The translations under genes and the position numbers were made by a program. From Epiperipatus broadwayi (taxonomy: Eukaryota > Onychophora > Udeonychophora > Euonychophora > Peripatidae): a stretch of DNA of 64,000 nt. The notes beneath the pieces are model-generated. The model saw only the letters and a list, made by a program, of their open reading frames with translations, ran no database searches and was not told the origin of the DNA. The stretch spans positions 13,614,348 through 13,678,347 of the forward strand of contig JAQFVV010006203.1 of assembly GCA_028023455.1 (NCBI GenBank). Reading direction: 5' to 3'. This document shows positions 22,216 through 33,202 of the stretch, one piece after another (the stretch's first letter is position 1; the number at the start of each line of letters is the position of its first letter).

Positions 22216-23714
22216 AAAAATATATTTTTAAAATAATACCAATTTTATAATATTACTACTTTTCATAGACAAATTTGTGTTTAAATCTGCCCTCCCCCAT
22301 TCCAGTCAATAATGAAGATGATTATTATTGCCAAAAAATATGTTTTTACAATTCATAAAATAAAAATCCATTGGATGGAATTGTTAGTCTATTATTTCTA
22401 TTTTTATTATTATTAGGTGCCATAAAGCTTTTTCAACATCAAGCCCAGAAAATCATAAAAAAGGCATTCATTTAAAAAAAATAATTTGAACTTAATATAA
22501 GGGAGTATTTTATCATTGTTTTCTCTTATACAATTGAAATAGCATTTTGCTATTGATAGGACAGTAAGGCAAAATAATAAAATAGAAGCAAATAATAAAA
22601 AAGATATAAATTCTCTTAAGAAAAGAATGTTAAAAAAATAAAACAAAACTCGATTTCATTATAAGTTGTAATCAATACCCTTATATGTCTCTACCATAAA
22701 TAGCATGTTAATCAACTATACTAATTGCCATCATTTTCCTGTTTTTTTATTTCTTCCCCGTGACATTTGAATCACGTAGCACAAATCATATTATATGTTA
22801 AACAGTCCCAGTATCAACATTCTGTTTAGATACAGTGATTATTTGAATCCATGCTGGTATTGAGATGACAATTAATGGACAATCTAATAATATGGGATTT
22901 CTGAAATTTTAAGTTTCCATGAGAAGGAAAGAAAATAAGAAAAAAAACAACAATAAAAAACTGCATGTTTTTATACCCAATCAAACACTTTCTTGATCTC
23001 ATTTTTTAATTATACTTCAATCTATCACATCTCTCAAAATCAATCTTCTAAATTTACAGACCTAATTTGTTGACCTCACTTATCTACATTATCCTGTTGA
23101 GACGAGGCTATTCACACTGGAAAACTTATGTGGATATTAGTATGATCTTGTGTACAAACTATCCAAACAAGGATGGAGGAAAGAGAAGAAAAAATTTCCC
23201 TTCATGACAACTACTCTAGTTGGTATAATGCAATGATAGAGTGACAGACAAAAGCTAGATTCCTGAATGAAGTTCAACTTGTTATTTCTCGTATTCGAAA
23301 GACTATGATCTAATGAGCAAAAAATTATTTGATTATTTTTTAAACATAACTCTTTTTACCTCAAAATTAGTTCACAAAATATGAGTTATTAGTGATTTTA
23401 TTGTTTCTTTAAATTTATAAAAATAATATCAATTTGATGGATTGTTTCATTCTCTGAAGCATTTCATGTGTGCATTGCATTTCTCTTTACAAAAATTATT
23501 TTTAAATTTCTTGTTATGCTAACATTTTTACATTAAATAACTAGATAAATGTTGTGTGAAATAATAGTAATTGTATGATTTGCATGCTATTTGTGATAAT
23601 TAATTTCCATGACTTACCATGGATTCTGAAATTCACAAATAGTAGTGACCTATGTATTTATGTTACCAATACCTATCTCTATCTATATAGATTTTATAAT
23701 ATGTATATGTAGAA
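22216..23714. other. AT-rich sequence, no gene seen
   Basis: The 77-codon minus frame at 22413-22646 has a hydrophobic AT-driven composition and no recognised domain. Nothing else is supported. Confidence 0.4.
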
Positions 23715-23852
23715 AGTATACACACAAGTTTTTTTTTTTTCATGTGTCATAGCATCGGCTGGGAAGCGAACCCGCAACCCGGGCAGACTGCATGTAAGGC
23801 AGTCGCGCTGACCTCTCGACCACCAATGCTTGACAGTATACACACAAGTTTT
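23715..23852 (-). mobile_element. short tRNA-derived SINE with 18-bp target duplication
   Basis: agtatacacacaagtttt is present at 23715-23732 and 23835-23852. Between them lie about 102 bases which, on the minus strand, start with gtcaagcattgg, carry a tRNA-like body and end in an A-run. Perfect long duplication plus poly-A is the signature of LINE-driven retroposition. There is almost no body beyond the tRNA part, so this is either a very short SINE or a retroposed tRNA. Confidence 0.9.
23752..23829 (-). pseudogene. tRNA-like body, Val(TAC)-type anticodon loop, imperfect T stem
   Basis: On the minus strand gcattgg pairs with ccgatgc as a 7-bp acceptor stem with one G-T pair. tggtcgagagg matches the pol III A box, and ggttcgcttcc matches the B box at 10 of 11 positions. 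The stem actgc/gcagt encloses the loop cttacat, giving anticodon TAC (valine). The T stem has two mismatches and no CCA is expected in a genome. This looks like the promoter head of a SINE rather than a working tRNA gene. Confidence 0.75.
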
Positions 23853-24540
23853 ATTACAAAATAAAGTAATAAAAACAATTAAAAATAAATAAATAAACTA
23901 TAATTAGTAATTTAAAAATAAAGTCAATGTTATAATTTTTTTAAAAAAAAAGATGAAATCTTTTGTTTTGTCTTTTTATTTTAAAAACAAATACATCTTT
24001 TCTCCTTTTTTAATAATAAAAATTTATAATGAAATAGAAAGTGATTGCAGAAATAAAATTAGATAATTTGTTTTTTTGAAAGCCACGAATTCCACTATAA
24101 TATCAAATATAGAAAATTTAATAATGTTTCTAATAGTGGAATCTTACCTCACCATTAGCTACTATTGTTCTAAATGGACTTAATTTGAAAACTATAAATC
24201 TATTTTTATCTTGCATCATCCAAAATGTATATATAATATTTATAGGGCTGACAAATCTGGTAATGTATACTATTATAAAAGATTTGAGATTTTTATTTAT
24301 AACAAAAGCACATATATATAAACAAAAAATTCTTACTTAATATGTATGTAATTAAGATGAGCAAACTACTCTCCCTCAGGTTACGATTAAATAACTATGT
24401 AAAACAAAATATTCATTCTAGTCTTGACATTTTGTTTAACATACACAATGATTTTTAATCATACCCTAAGAAAGAATGGCTAATTTTATATTTACATTTA
24501 TTAACTTCTATGTGATTATTACAAAAAAATATATATATAT
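23853..24540. other. AT-rich sequence, no gene seen
   Basis: No supported frame or repeat end. Confidence 0.4.
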
Positions 24541-25609
24541 TGTAAAGTCCACTGCTCTATTAGGGTTTTTTACGAGTTAACTACACGTATTCGGTGACCA
24601 AATTACATCCTATCTATTAAATTTGTTTCGTCAGACAATTCAGTAAGATTTAATGGACGCAATTATTTTTCCTGGTCACATAACACCTTTTTAACTAATG
24701 TAACTAGTAAATAATGGGATCATGTAAGCCAGCTTTTAATTTATTTGAAAGGCACCAGGATTCTTTATCGGAATCCACTGGCTAAACCCCTTTTATTTAT
24801 TTAGTTACGACGAAATTATCTGGAAACTCTGGAGGATTGAGTTTCAGTACAGCGTTGGCAAAGATAAATTATATTTTCAAATCTTAATAATTAACATTAA
24901 TAAATTTATTAATAATCATTAATAATGTACAATGAATAGTTGGTATTAGAAATAAATATTTTTATTCCAACAAATTAAAATATAAAAATAAAAAAAACAC
25001 ATTATGAATTAATTAATTGGAAAGATGGCACGCACGCTAATCCAGATATTAATCATTTAATAAAAAAAACAGTTCAACAATTATAGTTTTTAGGTACACA
25101 AGAGTCTCTTGATAATAGAATTTGAAGTCTTCATAGGGATTATTTTAAGCTTATTTTAAGAATTGTTTGCAAACTTTGTCATAATCGGGAAAAGTTACTC
25201 TAAACTTACCGATAAGTTGGTGTAGGTTTATGGGATCCCGAGCTCATAAGAATTTTCATTGGTCTCTCCAGCCGGCGTCTTCCATTATTGTTCCATTCTG
25301 TAGCTGGAGAAAAGGCACGGTTGTAGTGACCCTTTCATTGCAAAAAGGGGTCTTCACAAGGCCCATTTCCATGCTTGAGTGACAGCTTGGTACAGCAAGT
25401 GGCGGATCTGTGCAGAAGTATATTACTGCCACAGGTTCATGGAAACCTCCAACTCTCAGACATGTAACTAGAAGGTAAAGAGAAGACCTAGATCGAAGTT
25501 GTCCTCTTCTTTTTATACCTCGATCCTGTTTTTGAAACTTCTGCGCATCCTTTTGTCCTTTTATCAGCATATAAGATAATCTTGTATACTCTCTCTTAAA
25601 TTTAAGTTA
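24541..25609. repeat. GC-elevated block bounded by tgtaa...ttaca, possible solo LTR
   Basis: Higher complexity than its flanks, starting tgtaaagtccactgctctat and ending ttaagttaca. TG...CA with the short inverted TGTAA/TTACA ends is typical of solo long terminal repeats, and about 1.07 kb is a reasonable size. No matching 4-6 bp target duplication was found, which weakens the idea. The minus frame at 25256-25570 (104 codons) has a balanced composition but no domain I recognise; it could be a chance frame in the LTR or a coding remnant. Confidence 0.35.
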
Positions 25610-28600
25610 CAAAGTCTTTTCACAAAGTACCTCTGCCATCTTTAATTAGGTAAAATATTTTTCTTTTAGCTTATCTGGATTAGTAATTTGTGTGTCTTTT
25701 GTTCTTTCCAATTTTTACCTTAATTTTTAATTAGATACAAAAAAAAATATGGACGAAAATTTTACTTTCATTGTACGTTTAAAAAAAAAAATTATACAAA
25801 CTAAAAATTTAATTGCGTCTTTTTAATAAGAACGCTAAATTTACTTTTTCTTAGCTTTTAAATATCTTACTGGATGCCAATATATTTGTACCGTATAAAC
25901 AAACGGTACAATATATATATTAAAAAGGATTCTGTCTCCACTCATGTATAATTGACTACTTGCTTAATAATTACTAATGACAGATTTTCATCTGGCTGAT
26001 ATATTTAATTTCAATCAGAGTGTCACTAATGTTGGCAAGGGTTTATAAAATTCATAAGCTTAAAGAATAGGTGGATACATTTGGATTAAACAGTGTTATT
26101 AATTTATAGCCTACTGAAAAATAGTTCTTTTAATTATATATAAATGTTACTAGTTAATAAAAAATATGATAGTCTTGGATATGAGTATGAATTTAGATTT
26201 ATTTCTGTTTAAATTTTGTATTGAAAATCCTGAAAAAATTGAAAAATATCAATACATCAGGAAAAAAAAAATTATTTTATATTTTGTTATGACCTCAGTA
26301 TAAATTTATTATATAATCATTATATTACAAACAGCTAATATTAATACAAAAATCACAATACAACAATAACAAAAAATATATATATTGATAGATATTTATG
26401 GAAAAATTATTACAAATCCTACATTTATACTTTTGTAGAAAGATATGCAGTCTAAAAATCTCTTAAACATTTGCTTTTTTTAATGGTAAAATCATATTTC
26501 TTAATATTTATTGCAGTCATAGAATCTTTTAATATTATTTTTTCATTGATTATATCAAATTAGAGCTTGAGATTTTTAAAGTTTTCAAAATTTCTTATAA
26601 AAGACCATTAGTTTAATTTTTAAACTTAATCTACTTTAAATTTCTACTATTATAAGCTTTTTAAAACTCATATATATATATATATGTTGTTTATTCAATG
26701 TCTCACAAGCTATAGTATATTCTTGATTAAATCAATAAATCAAACCAAGCAGCCCATAACATTTTTTAAGCAAGTGCTTTATTACATTTATCACTGCCAA
26801 AAAGGAAGCCAGGCAAACAAAACGGTATTTTTAATTTTGCAACCACACAATCATTTTATTATTCCATACCAATCGTTACAAGATTTAATCTTTATTTTTA
26901 CTAACTGCTGTTTGACAAATAATAATATCTGAAGTGGATCAACCTTTACTTTTTATTTCAATTTTTTCTTGTAATGGCAATTGGGAAAATATAATTTTTT
27001 TTATATATTCAACATCGACACCTGTTGTGATAAATATTTAAATAGTATTTCTTTCATTATTTTATATTTTTCTGTAATAAACATTTATATCTTAATTTAT
27101 AAATGTTAATTACAAAAAAAAAAACGTATTGCTCATCCTCAATGAAAAAAATAAAAATGTATCCTCTCTGAAGAAAAACCAGAATAGATAAAAATATCAC
27201 TCTTAAATAACAATTGCATTGGAATGGTGATAGTCGTGTGCATTAATAAAAGCAAATCTTGATGCAATTTACTGAAATTGACCAATATGACTTTTGAATA
27301 GAATCTCAAGCATTGCTTAAAATAATTCTTTTGAAAATGGTTTAATTAGTTATATTTACATAATAATTGTACAAAATACTGAATGATTGTTATATTATTG
27401 ATATTTTCAAGCACAAATTTAATAATTTTTTCTTTTTCTGGGGTACTGCAGTACCAGCCACCACTGCATCAAACAAAAATAATTTTGCATAATAGAAAAC
27501 AATTTTTTATATCTAATTATTTAGTCGTTATAAAATTTAAATATGTTTTGTCTCATTTGAATATTAAAGGAGAAACATTTGATTCAAACATTCAACCCAA
27601 ATATTTTTGATTACTATTTATATTTATCTTTATTGATGAAGTAATTATCTGTTATCAGTTTGGATAAATGGGCCACTTGTAGAACATTTTTCAATATTTG
27701 TAATATTTATTACATATAATTATCTTTATACCATATGGTGAAATTACTAATATCATTTTGAATTAAATTTAAAATTTTATAATTAATTATTTTAAAGAAT
27801 TTTATATTGTCAGTATATGTCAACAAATTTGAGTGTTTTCTGTAAATTGTTATAACATGGGTATAAATATTAAAAAGGAAAACTGAATATTAACATAAAA
27901 TTTTCTATTAGTTAAAAAAGATTTAAAGTTTTAAATAAGGTTTGCATCTAGTATTATATTCATAATTTTATTAACAAGAACATGTAATCAACTCTGCTTA
28001 TCATTTAGCTGGAATAAACTCACATTGAAATTATTTGTGAATTTTGTAATATCGTTTTTAATAATATTATAAATACAATTCTCAAAAATTTTAAGAGAGA
28101 ATCCAGATTCAAGATGTGCTTTCTTTCATATGAATTGGGACAATTCTAATTATTTTTAATTGATCAGGAAAAATTCCACCATAGTTGCAATGGTTTAAGC
28201 ATTTAAATGAATGCAGCCCTTTAACATAAAAGTTGAATTTCTAAAAAAAAAAATCTTACTCTTCAATTTTGTAATGGATTTTATGACATTTTCCATTATC
28301 AACAAAATCCTACTTACTATTATTTAATATATAATTATTTATAAATTCATTATAAAAAATACCTCTTAAGATAATCAATAAGATGTCGCATAGTAATTTC
28401 AGCAGTTTGTTTTAAATCATTTTTACTATTTATATCACAAATAGTATTCTATTTCTAAAATGTTTTTGGATCACTTTTGTTTTGTTTCAATTGATTTAAT
28501 ATAATTGTGAATTATTGCAGTTCTTAAATATTTAATACAGCTATAGTTTTTTCTTTTAATAATTAATTTAAGTAATGATGAGATGAGAACCAATGATGAA

Positions 28601-31600
28601 AATATTTCCTTTTTTTAAATTAATATTTGAAATATACATATCTACGATATTGTACATTGAAATCTTTTAGTTGCTTCATGAATGTTGTCAATATTAAGAA
28701 AGTAGTCTCCTAATTGAAAAATTTGTTTAAATATTAGTTTCTTTATGCTTTTGGTTTTTGTTTAAGCATAATTTTATTTGAATTGAAAAATCAATAAATA
28801 AATGATATATATCAACAGGTATAAACAAAAATTATATAAACATTGTATTTCATTGTAAAATTGTATAAAAACAAATGCAAAATATAATTTCTAAAATTAA
28901 TTATATCATTATTTTACTGTAGATTCAAATTGCGTAAAAAATCAATTGGTATATTATTTTTGTAAGAATGCATATATTTAATAATTTTCCCTAGAAATAA
29001 TTTGGGAAAGCTAAATAAGTCATCATTAATAAGATGTGGCTCTAGATAAATGCATTCAAGTAATATAATTTTCAAAAAATTTTATTTTATTTCAATCCAG
29101 ATAGATTAATCATCATAAATTATACCCTGAATTTTCCTAGAGACAACAGATTTACAGAATGCTACTGCCATCATTTAGTTTTTTGCTGCAAATTCTGTCA
29201 TTTCTGTAAATAATAATCTCTCATCCAATATTTTAATATCCAATATATAAGAAATATTACATTATAGTTTTCAATTTGAAAATATTCTTTTACTATCTGT
29301 AATTTATAAATCAGCATTTATTTTTATAGCGTCTGTATACAATTGTAATTATACTGTCTGACCAATACAAGATATTGGTCAGACGGTATTCATTTATTAT
29401 TTAATACTCGCAAAAGCGTTTGCACAATTTGGCTTGAAAGGCCGATATGAATATATCTGTAATTTAGTTTTAATTTCTTATATTGATGTCAAATCTTTTT
29501 AGCTTTTCAAATGAATTAATATTATTAAAAATATTCATATTAATACAAAAATGAGCTATAACATTTATAAATAATTTATAATTCAAAAAGTAACATTAAG
29601 TTTCTTTAAAAGTATATCAAAACTATCTTATTACCACCAAATGTATTTAAATATTCCTCAAACAATAAACTTTTATTAAGGCTTCCTAATACATTTTATT
29701 TTCTTGTCTAATTTAGAAATTAAATGAAACAATTATTTAAATAAATGCTGATCAAAATAGATAAATATTTTTGTGAAATTTTAGTTAATAACATAAAATA
29801 CTACATCTCTTATAGTGATATATAATATATAGAATCATGCTTACATATATCACTGTAATCACTAATCAAGAGTTCCTGAAATAAATATTTATTCATTTTA
29901 TTATTAGGACTACAGAAATATTTAAGATTGTTACTCATATTGAAAAATTCAGTTTTGTTAAAATCATAACCAGTTTTTAGTATCACATTGCAATAATTAT
30001 TATTTATTATTTCATAATTCATGAAGTTTTCTGATACTATTTTTAACTGTTTTCTTATTAAGTGAAAAATTGGATTTTAAATTATTATTATAGATATTTT
30101 TATTATATTTAAATTATTATACTAACTTCTCCATATTATGTTTCATTGATTCTTATCAATGAATATTGTTCTATCATTTGGAATCCTAACTTTGAACAAG
30201 GATACAGTTTATTACAACCAGTGTTTAATAAATTCTCCAAATACATTTCTTTAGAAAATAAAAATCAACAAGTTATTCTATTCAATATAATTTGAACTAT
30301 TATAATTAGGTCTTAGGAGTATGATATTTGGTCTGTTTTTGTCTGCTATAGTCAAGTTTGTCTTTCCAACATCTTTAAATTTTCTCATTTATTCAGACTT
30401 ATTAATACTAATCATTTTAATTTAGATCAGCAATTTTGTAATATTTTTAAATTAAAATATCATTGTTGATTAATTTAAATTTATTTTATTTGTATTTTTT
30501 TACTTGTTGGTTTCTTTATTTTTATTATTAGGTTACATGCAATGTGTTTATTCCTTTTTCTAATTTAATGTGCAATCTGTAATTGTATATGCGGTTGTTT
30601 AGCATTTAAATTAATGAAGTAAATTGAATTATTATGCTTATAAATTTAAATATATTTTTTAATAGAAAGACCACTTTTTTTTTTATAAATTATTGTAAGC
30701 AATATTTTATGATTAAAATCTATCTTATTAACATTATATACATAAATTGTTCACCAATGTTTTTTTTTATTATCTAATATTTTATTATTTTCTAAAGTAA
30801 TTATATTTTTTAATAGAAATCCCTATTAAGCAAAAGTCTTATAATCATCTCTATCGCTTTTCAACAAACTCTTAACAATAACTTTACTTTTACAATTTCA
30901 TAATTCATTTTTTATATGTATAATGTATCAATAAAATATTATATTCAAATGCATTTATTTCAAAGAAAGATTACAATTCAAATAATTGTTATATACAGTC
31001 TATAGTTATTAATAATTTTTTTTACGAGTAAAATTCATTAAAAATCTCTACAATAGCATAACACCTGATATATTGCTAAATGTAGAAACAGTAAATTATC
31101 TACATAAAATTAGATTAACTAAGTAGAATACTAATGATATTTGATTAAATTTTATAGTAATATGCCATTGCTTGCCATTTTATTACAATTATTCTAGCGT
31201 TTTAATAACAGAAAACACATTATAAATTTTAATAAATTCTGTTTTATAAATATGTTTAGATTATCTTAAATCATAGACTTGATAAACCATATCTTTTAAA
31301 TTAGTATCTGCCTGTTATATATTTCAACAAATTTATAATGATTTAAAATGCTTACTTATTGAAAATTTTAATTAAAGTTTGATTCTGGATCTAACAAAGA
31401 TATATATTGTGAAAGTACATAAAACTACCACATAAGTATATATGATTAGTAAATACATTTTTTTTTTTTATAGTTGTCTTAATAAAATTAAAACAATTAA
31501 AAATAATTCTTTTTCATTCACTTATATAAAACTATTGTTTAAACTAATAAATTCATTAACCAAGACATTGATAGAGAGATAACCTTAAGGTCAATTCACA

Positions 31601-31872
31601 GCCTAGCAACTATAACAAAGAAAATGAAATTAAATTCAATGATTGATTATTAATGTAATTAACAATTATAGAATGTAAAAATTGTGAAAACCAAATGATA
31701 TATGCAGTACATGCTACAGGAAGTTGATTCTATTGTAAATAGTGAATTAAATAATTTATTAAAAAAAATTATCTTTTGCCAATGTACTAGCCACTATGTA
31801 CAATAATTTTACTGTGTTCAAATATAGAATACTTTTAAAAGATAGATTGATAATTGGAACAATTTGCTTATT
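25610..31872. other. long AT-rich stretch without recognised genes
   Basis: More than 6 kb of A+T-rich DNA with poly-T and TA runs (for example 26671-26684). Short frames at 26684, 27383 and 29810 have chance-like composition. One clear hairpin at 29351-29389 is listed separately. Confidence 0.45.
29351..29389. repeat. near-perfect 17-bp stem hairpin, 5-base loop
   Basis: atactgtctgaccaata faces tattggtcagacggtat across caaga. Sixteen pairs are Watson-Crick and one is a G-T wobble in RNA. It is isolated in AT-rich DNA, and no run of T follows that would suggest a pol III terminator. Confidence 0.8.
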
Positions 31873-33202
31873 GATAAAAAGGTAATACAGCATCTATTGA
31901 GCCACACCATCCGATGGCACTGTTGCTAGTGAAAAACGAATAGATATAATGTTACCGGGCTGTTTTTCAAATTTTCTTGTGATTTACGGGTTTTAATTTT
32001 TGGATTGGTTTGAATTTTTTTTTACTTTTTTTTTTTTTTTGGTTTGTTGTTTATTATTGTTTTTTTGTTGTTTTTTTTTTGCAACTGGTTTGATGTATAT
32101 ATTTTTCTTAAAAATCAAAAAATGTTTTTTTTTTCTTTTTGCCTTTTAAAAATATTCCGTCTTTTTTTTTTTTTTTAACAAACAAAAAAAAAACATTATT
32201 TCTTTTTGTCCGATCTCTTTTTTTTTGTTGTTGTTTTTTAAAGAAACAACCTTTTTTTGTTGTTGTTGTTTTTTTTATAACCAAGTCTTTTTGGATTGTT
32301 TTTGAAGAAACTTTTTTTAAATTTGTTTTGTTTATCGAGAAACAAGGCTTTCTCGACAGACCTCTCTAAGACCTGTGGTCATATTCCTTACGGCCGTTTT
32401 GACACCTTTCCAAATCAGCTGTAATACGCTTCACTGTAAGCTGATCCAGTCTTCAAGAATCAATTCGCCGTGCTGGTTGGGAAAAAGCGATTCCCAGCCA
32501 GCCCTCAAAGCCCGTCCTATGAGCGAATGGAACCTTTGTCGGCAATGACGCGATCGAGCTAACATTCCAGATGTTTGACAACGCCTTAATTTCATTCAAC
32601 CACCACAAAAGAGTTTTTTTTCTGGCTGTGTCAAATATTTTTTTTGGGGGGTTGAAGGAAGGCCAGCGCATTAGCCTTCTGTAGCAGGTCAATCTCAAAA
32701 CTACAACGCCGAACGGTCGTCTGCCATTGCACTGTTGTTTTGATCTCGAAAAAGTCTCAGAAAGTGCACGATTTGATCGTGAACTTTGCCAAAACGTGAT
32801 TTTCACTCCTCATTTTGTCAATTCTGACCCCTGACAATGAAAGGAGGGCCGTTTGACAATTCATTACAATTTTTACCAACTCACATCAATTACAATACAT
32901 AGAAGCAAAAAAAAAAAATCCGTTCAAGAGACTTTTCGTCATTACAAGTACAGAAACCTTCATATCGTATGCTGTACAATAGTCAAGAGTAATCTCTAGA
33001 GAGAGGGTCATATACTCGTTGCTAATAATGTTCAACATGCTAGAGATGTTGGCGTAAGGGTGCACTTCAATATCTTAGTGTTTGAACAGTTTACAGGCCG
33101 TAAGATCTATGAGCGGCCTTGTAAACAGCATATTTGTGCTTTAGCGTAGCAACAGCGCCATCGAACAGTGTGGCTCAATAGATGCTGTATTACCGATAAA
33201 AG
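31873..33202. mobile_element. DNA-transposon-like element, 48-bp TIRs, 8-bp target duplication
   Basis: Ends 31881-31928 and 33147-33194 are inverted repeats: both read ggtaatacagcatctattga inward, then gccacac, with about five mismatches later. gataaaaa (31873-31880) and gataaaag (33195-33202) flank them as a 7-of-8 duplication. Eight bases fits hAT, Merlin and some Mutator-like transposons; the GG start favours the latter two. The left interior (31979-32343) is almost pure T with G, while 32344-33180 has near-balanced GC. I find no transposase. The minus frame 32453-32806 (117 codons) has no recognised domain, so the copy appears non-autonomous. Confidence 0.8.
32453..32806 (-). CDS. unrecognised 117-codon frame inside the TIR element
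   Basis: Starts MKITFWQSSRSNRAL and ends AFSQPARRIDS. It is rich in Arg, Ser and Trp, with no signal peptide, membrane segment or catalytic motif I recognise. It lies wholly in the GC-balanced half of the 31881-33194 element, where longer chance frames are expected. It may be a remnant of a transposase or captured sequence, or not coding at all. Confidence 0.2.
   Translation of the reverse strand: MKITFWQSSRSNRALSETFSRSKQQCNGRRPFGVVVLRLTCYRRLMRWPSFNPPKKIFDTARKKTLLWWLNEIKALSNIWNVSSIASLPTKVPFAHRTGFEGWLGIAFSQPARRIDS

Noticed and set aside
23752-23829. Functional tRNA-Val gene
   Set aside because: The T stem has two mismatches, and the body sits between target duplications with an A-run, so it is a retroposed sequence.
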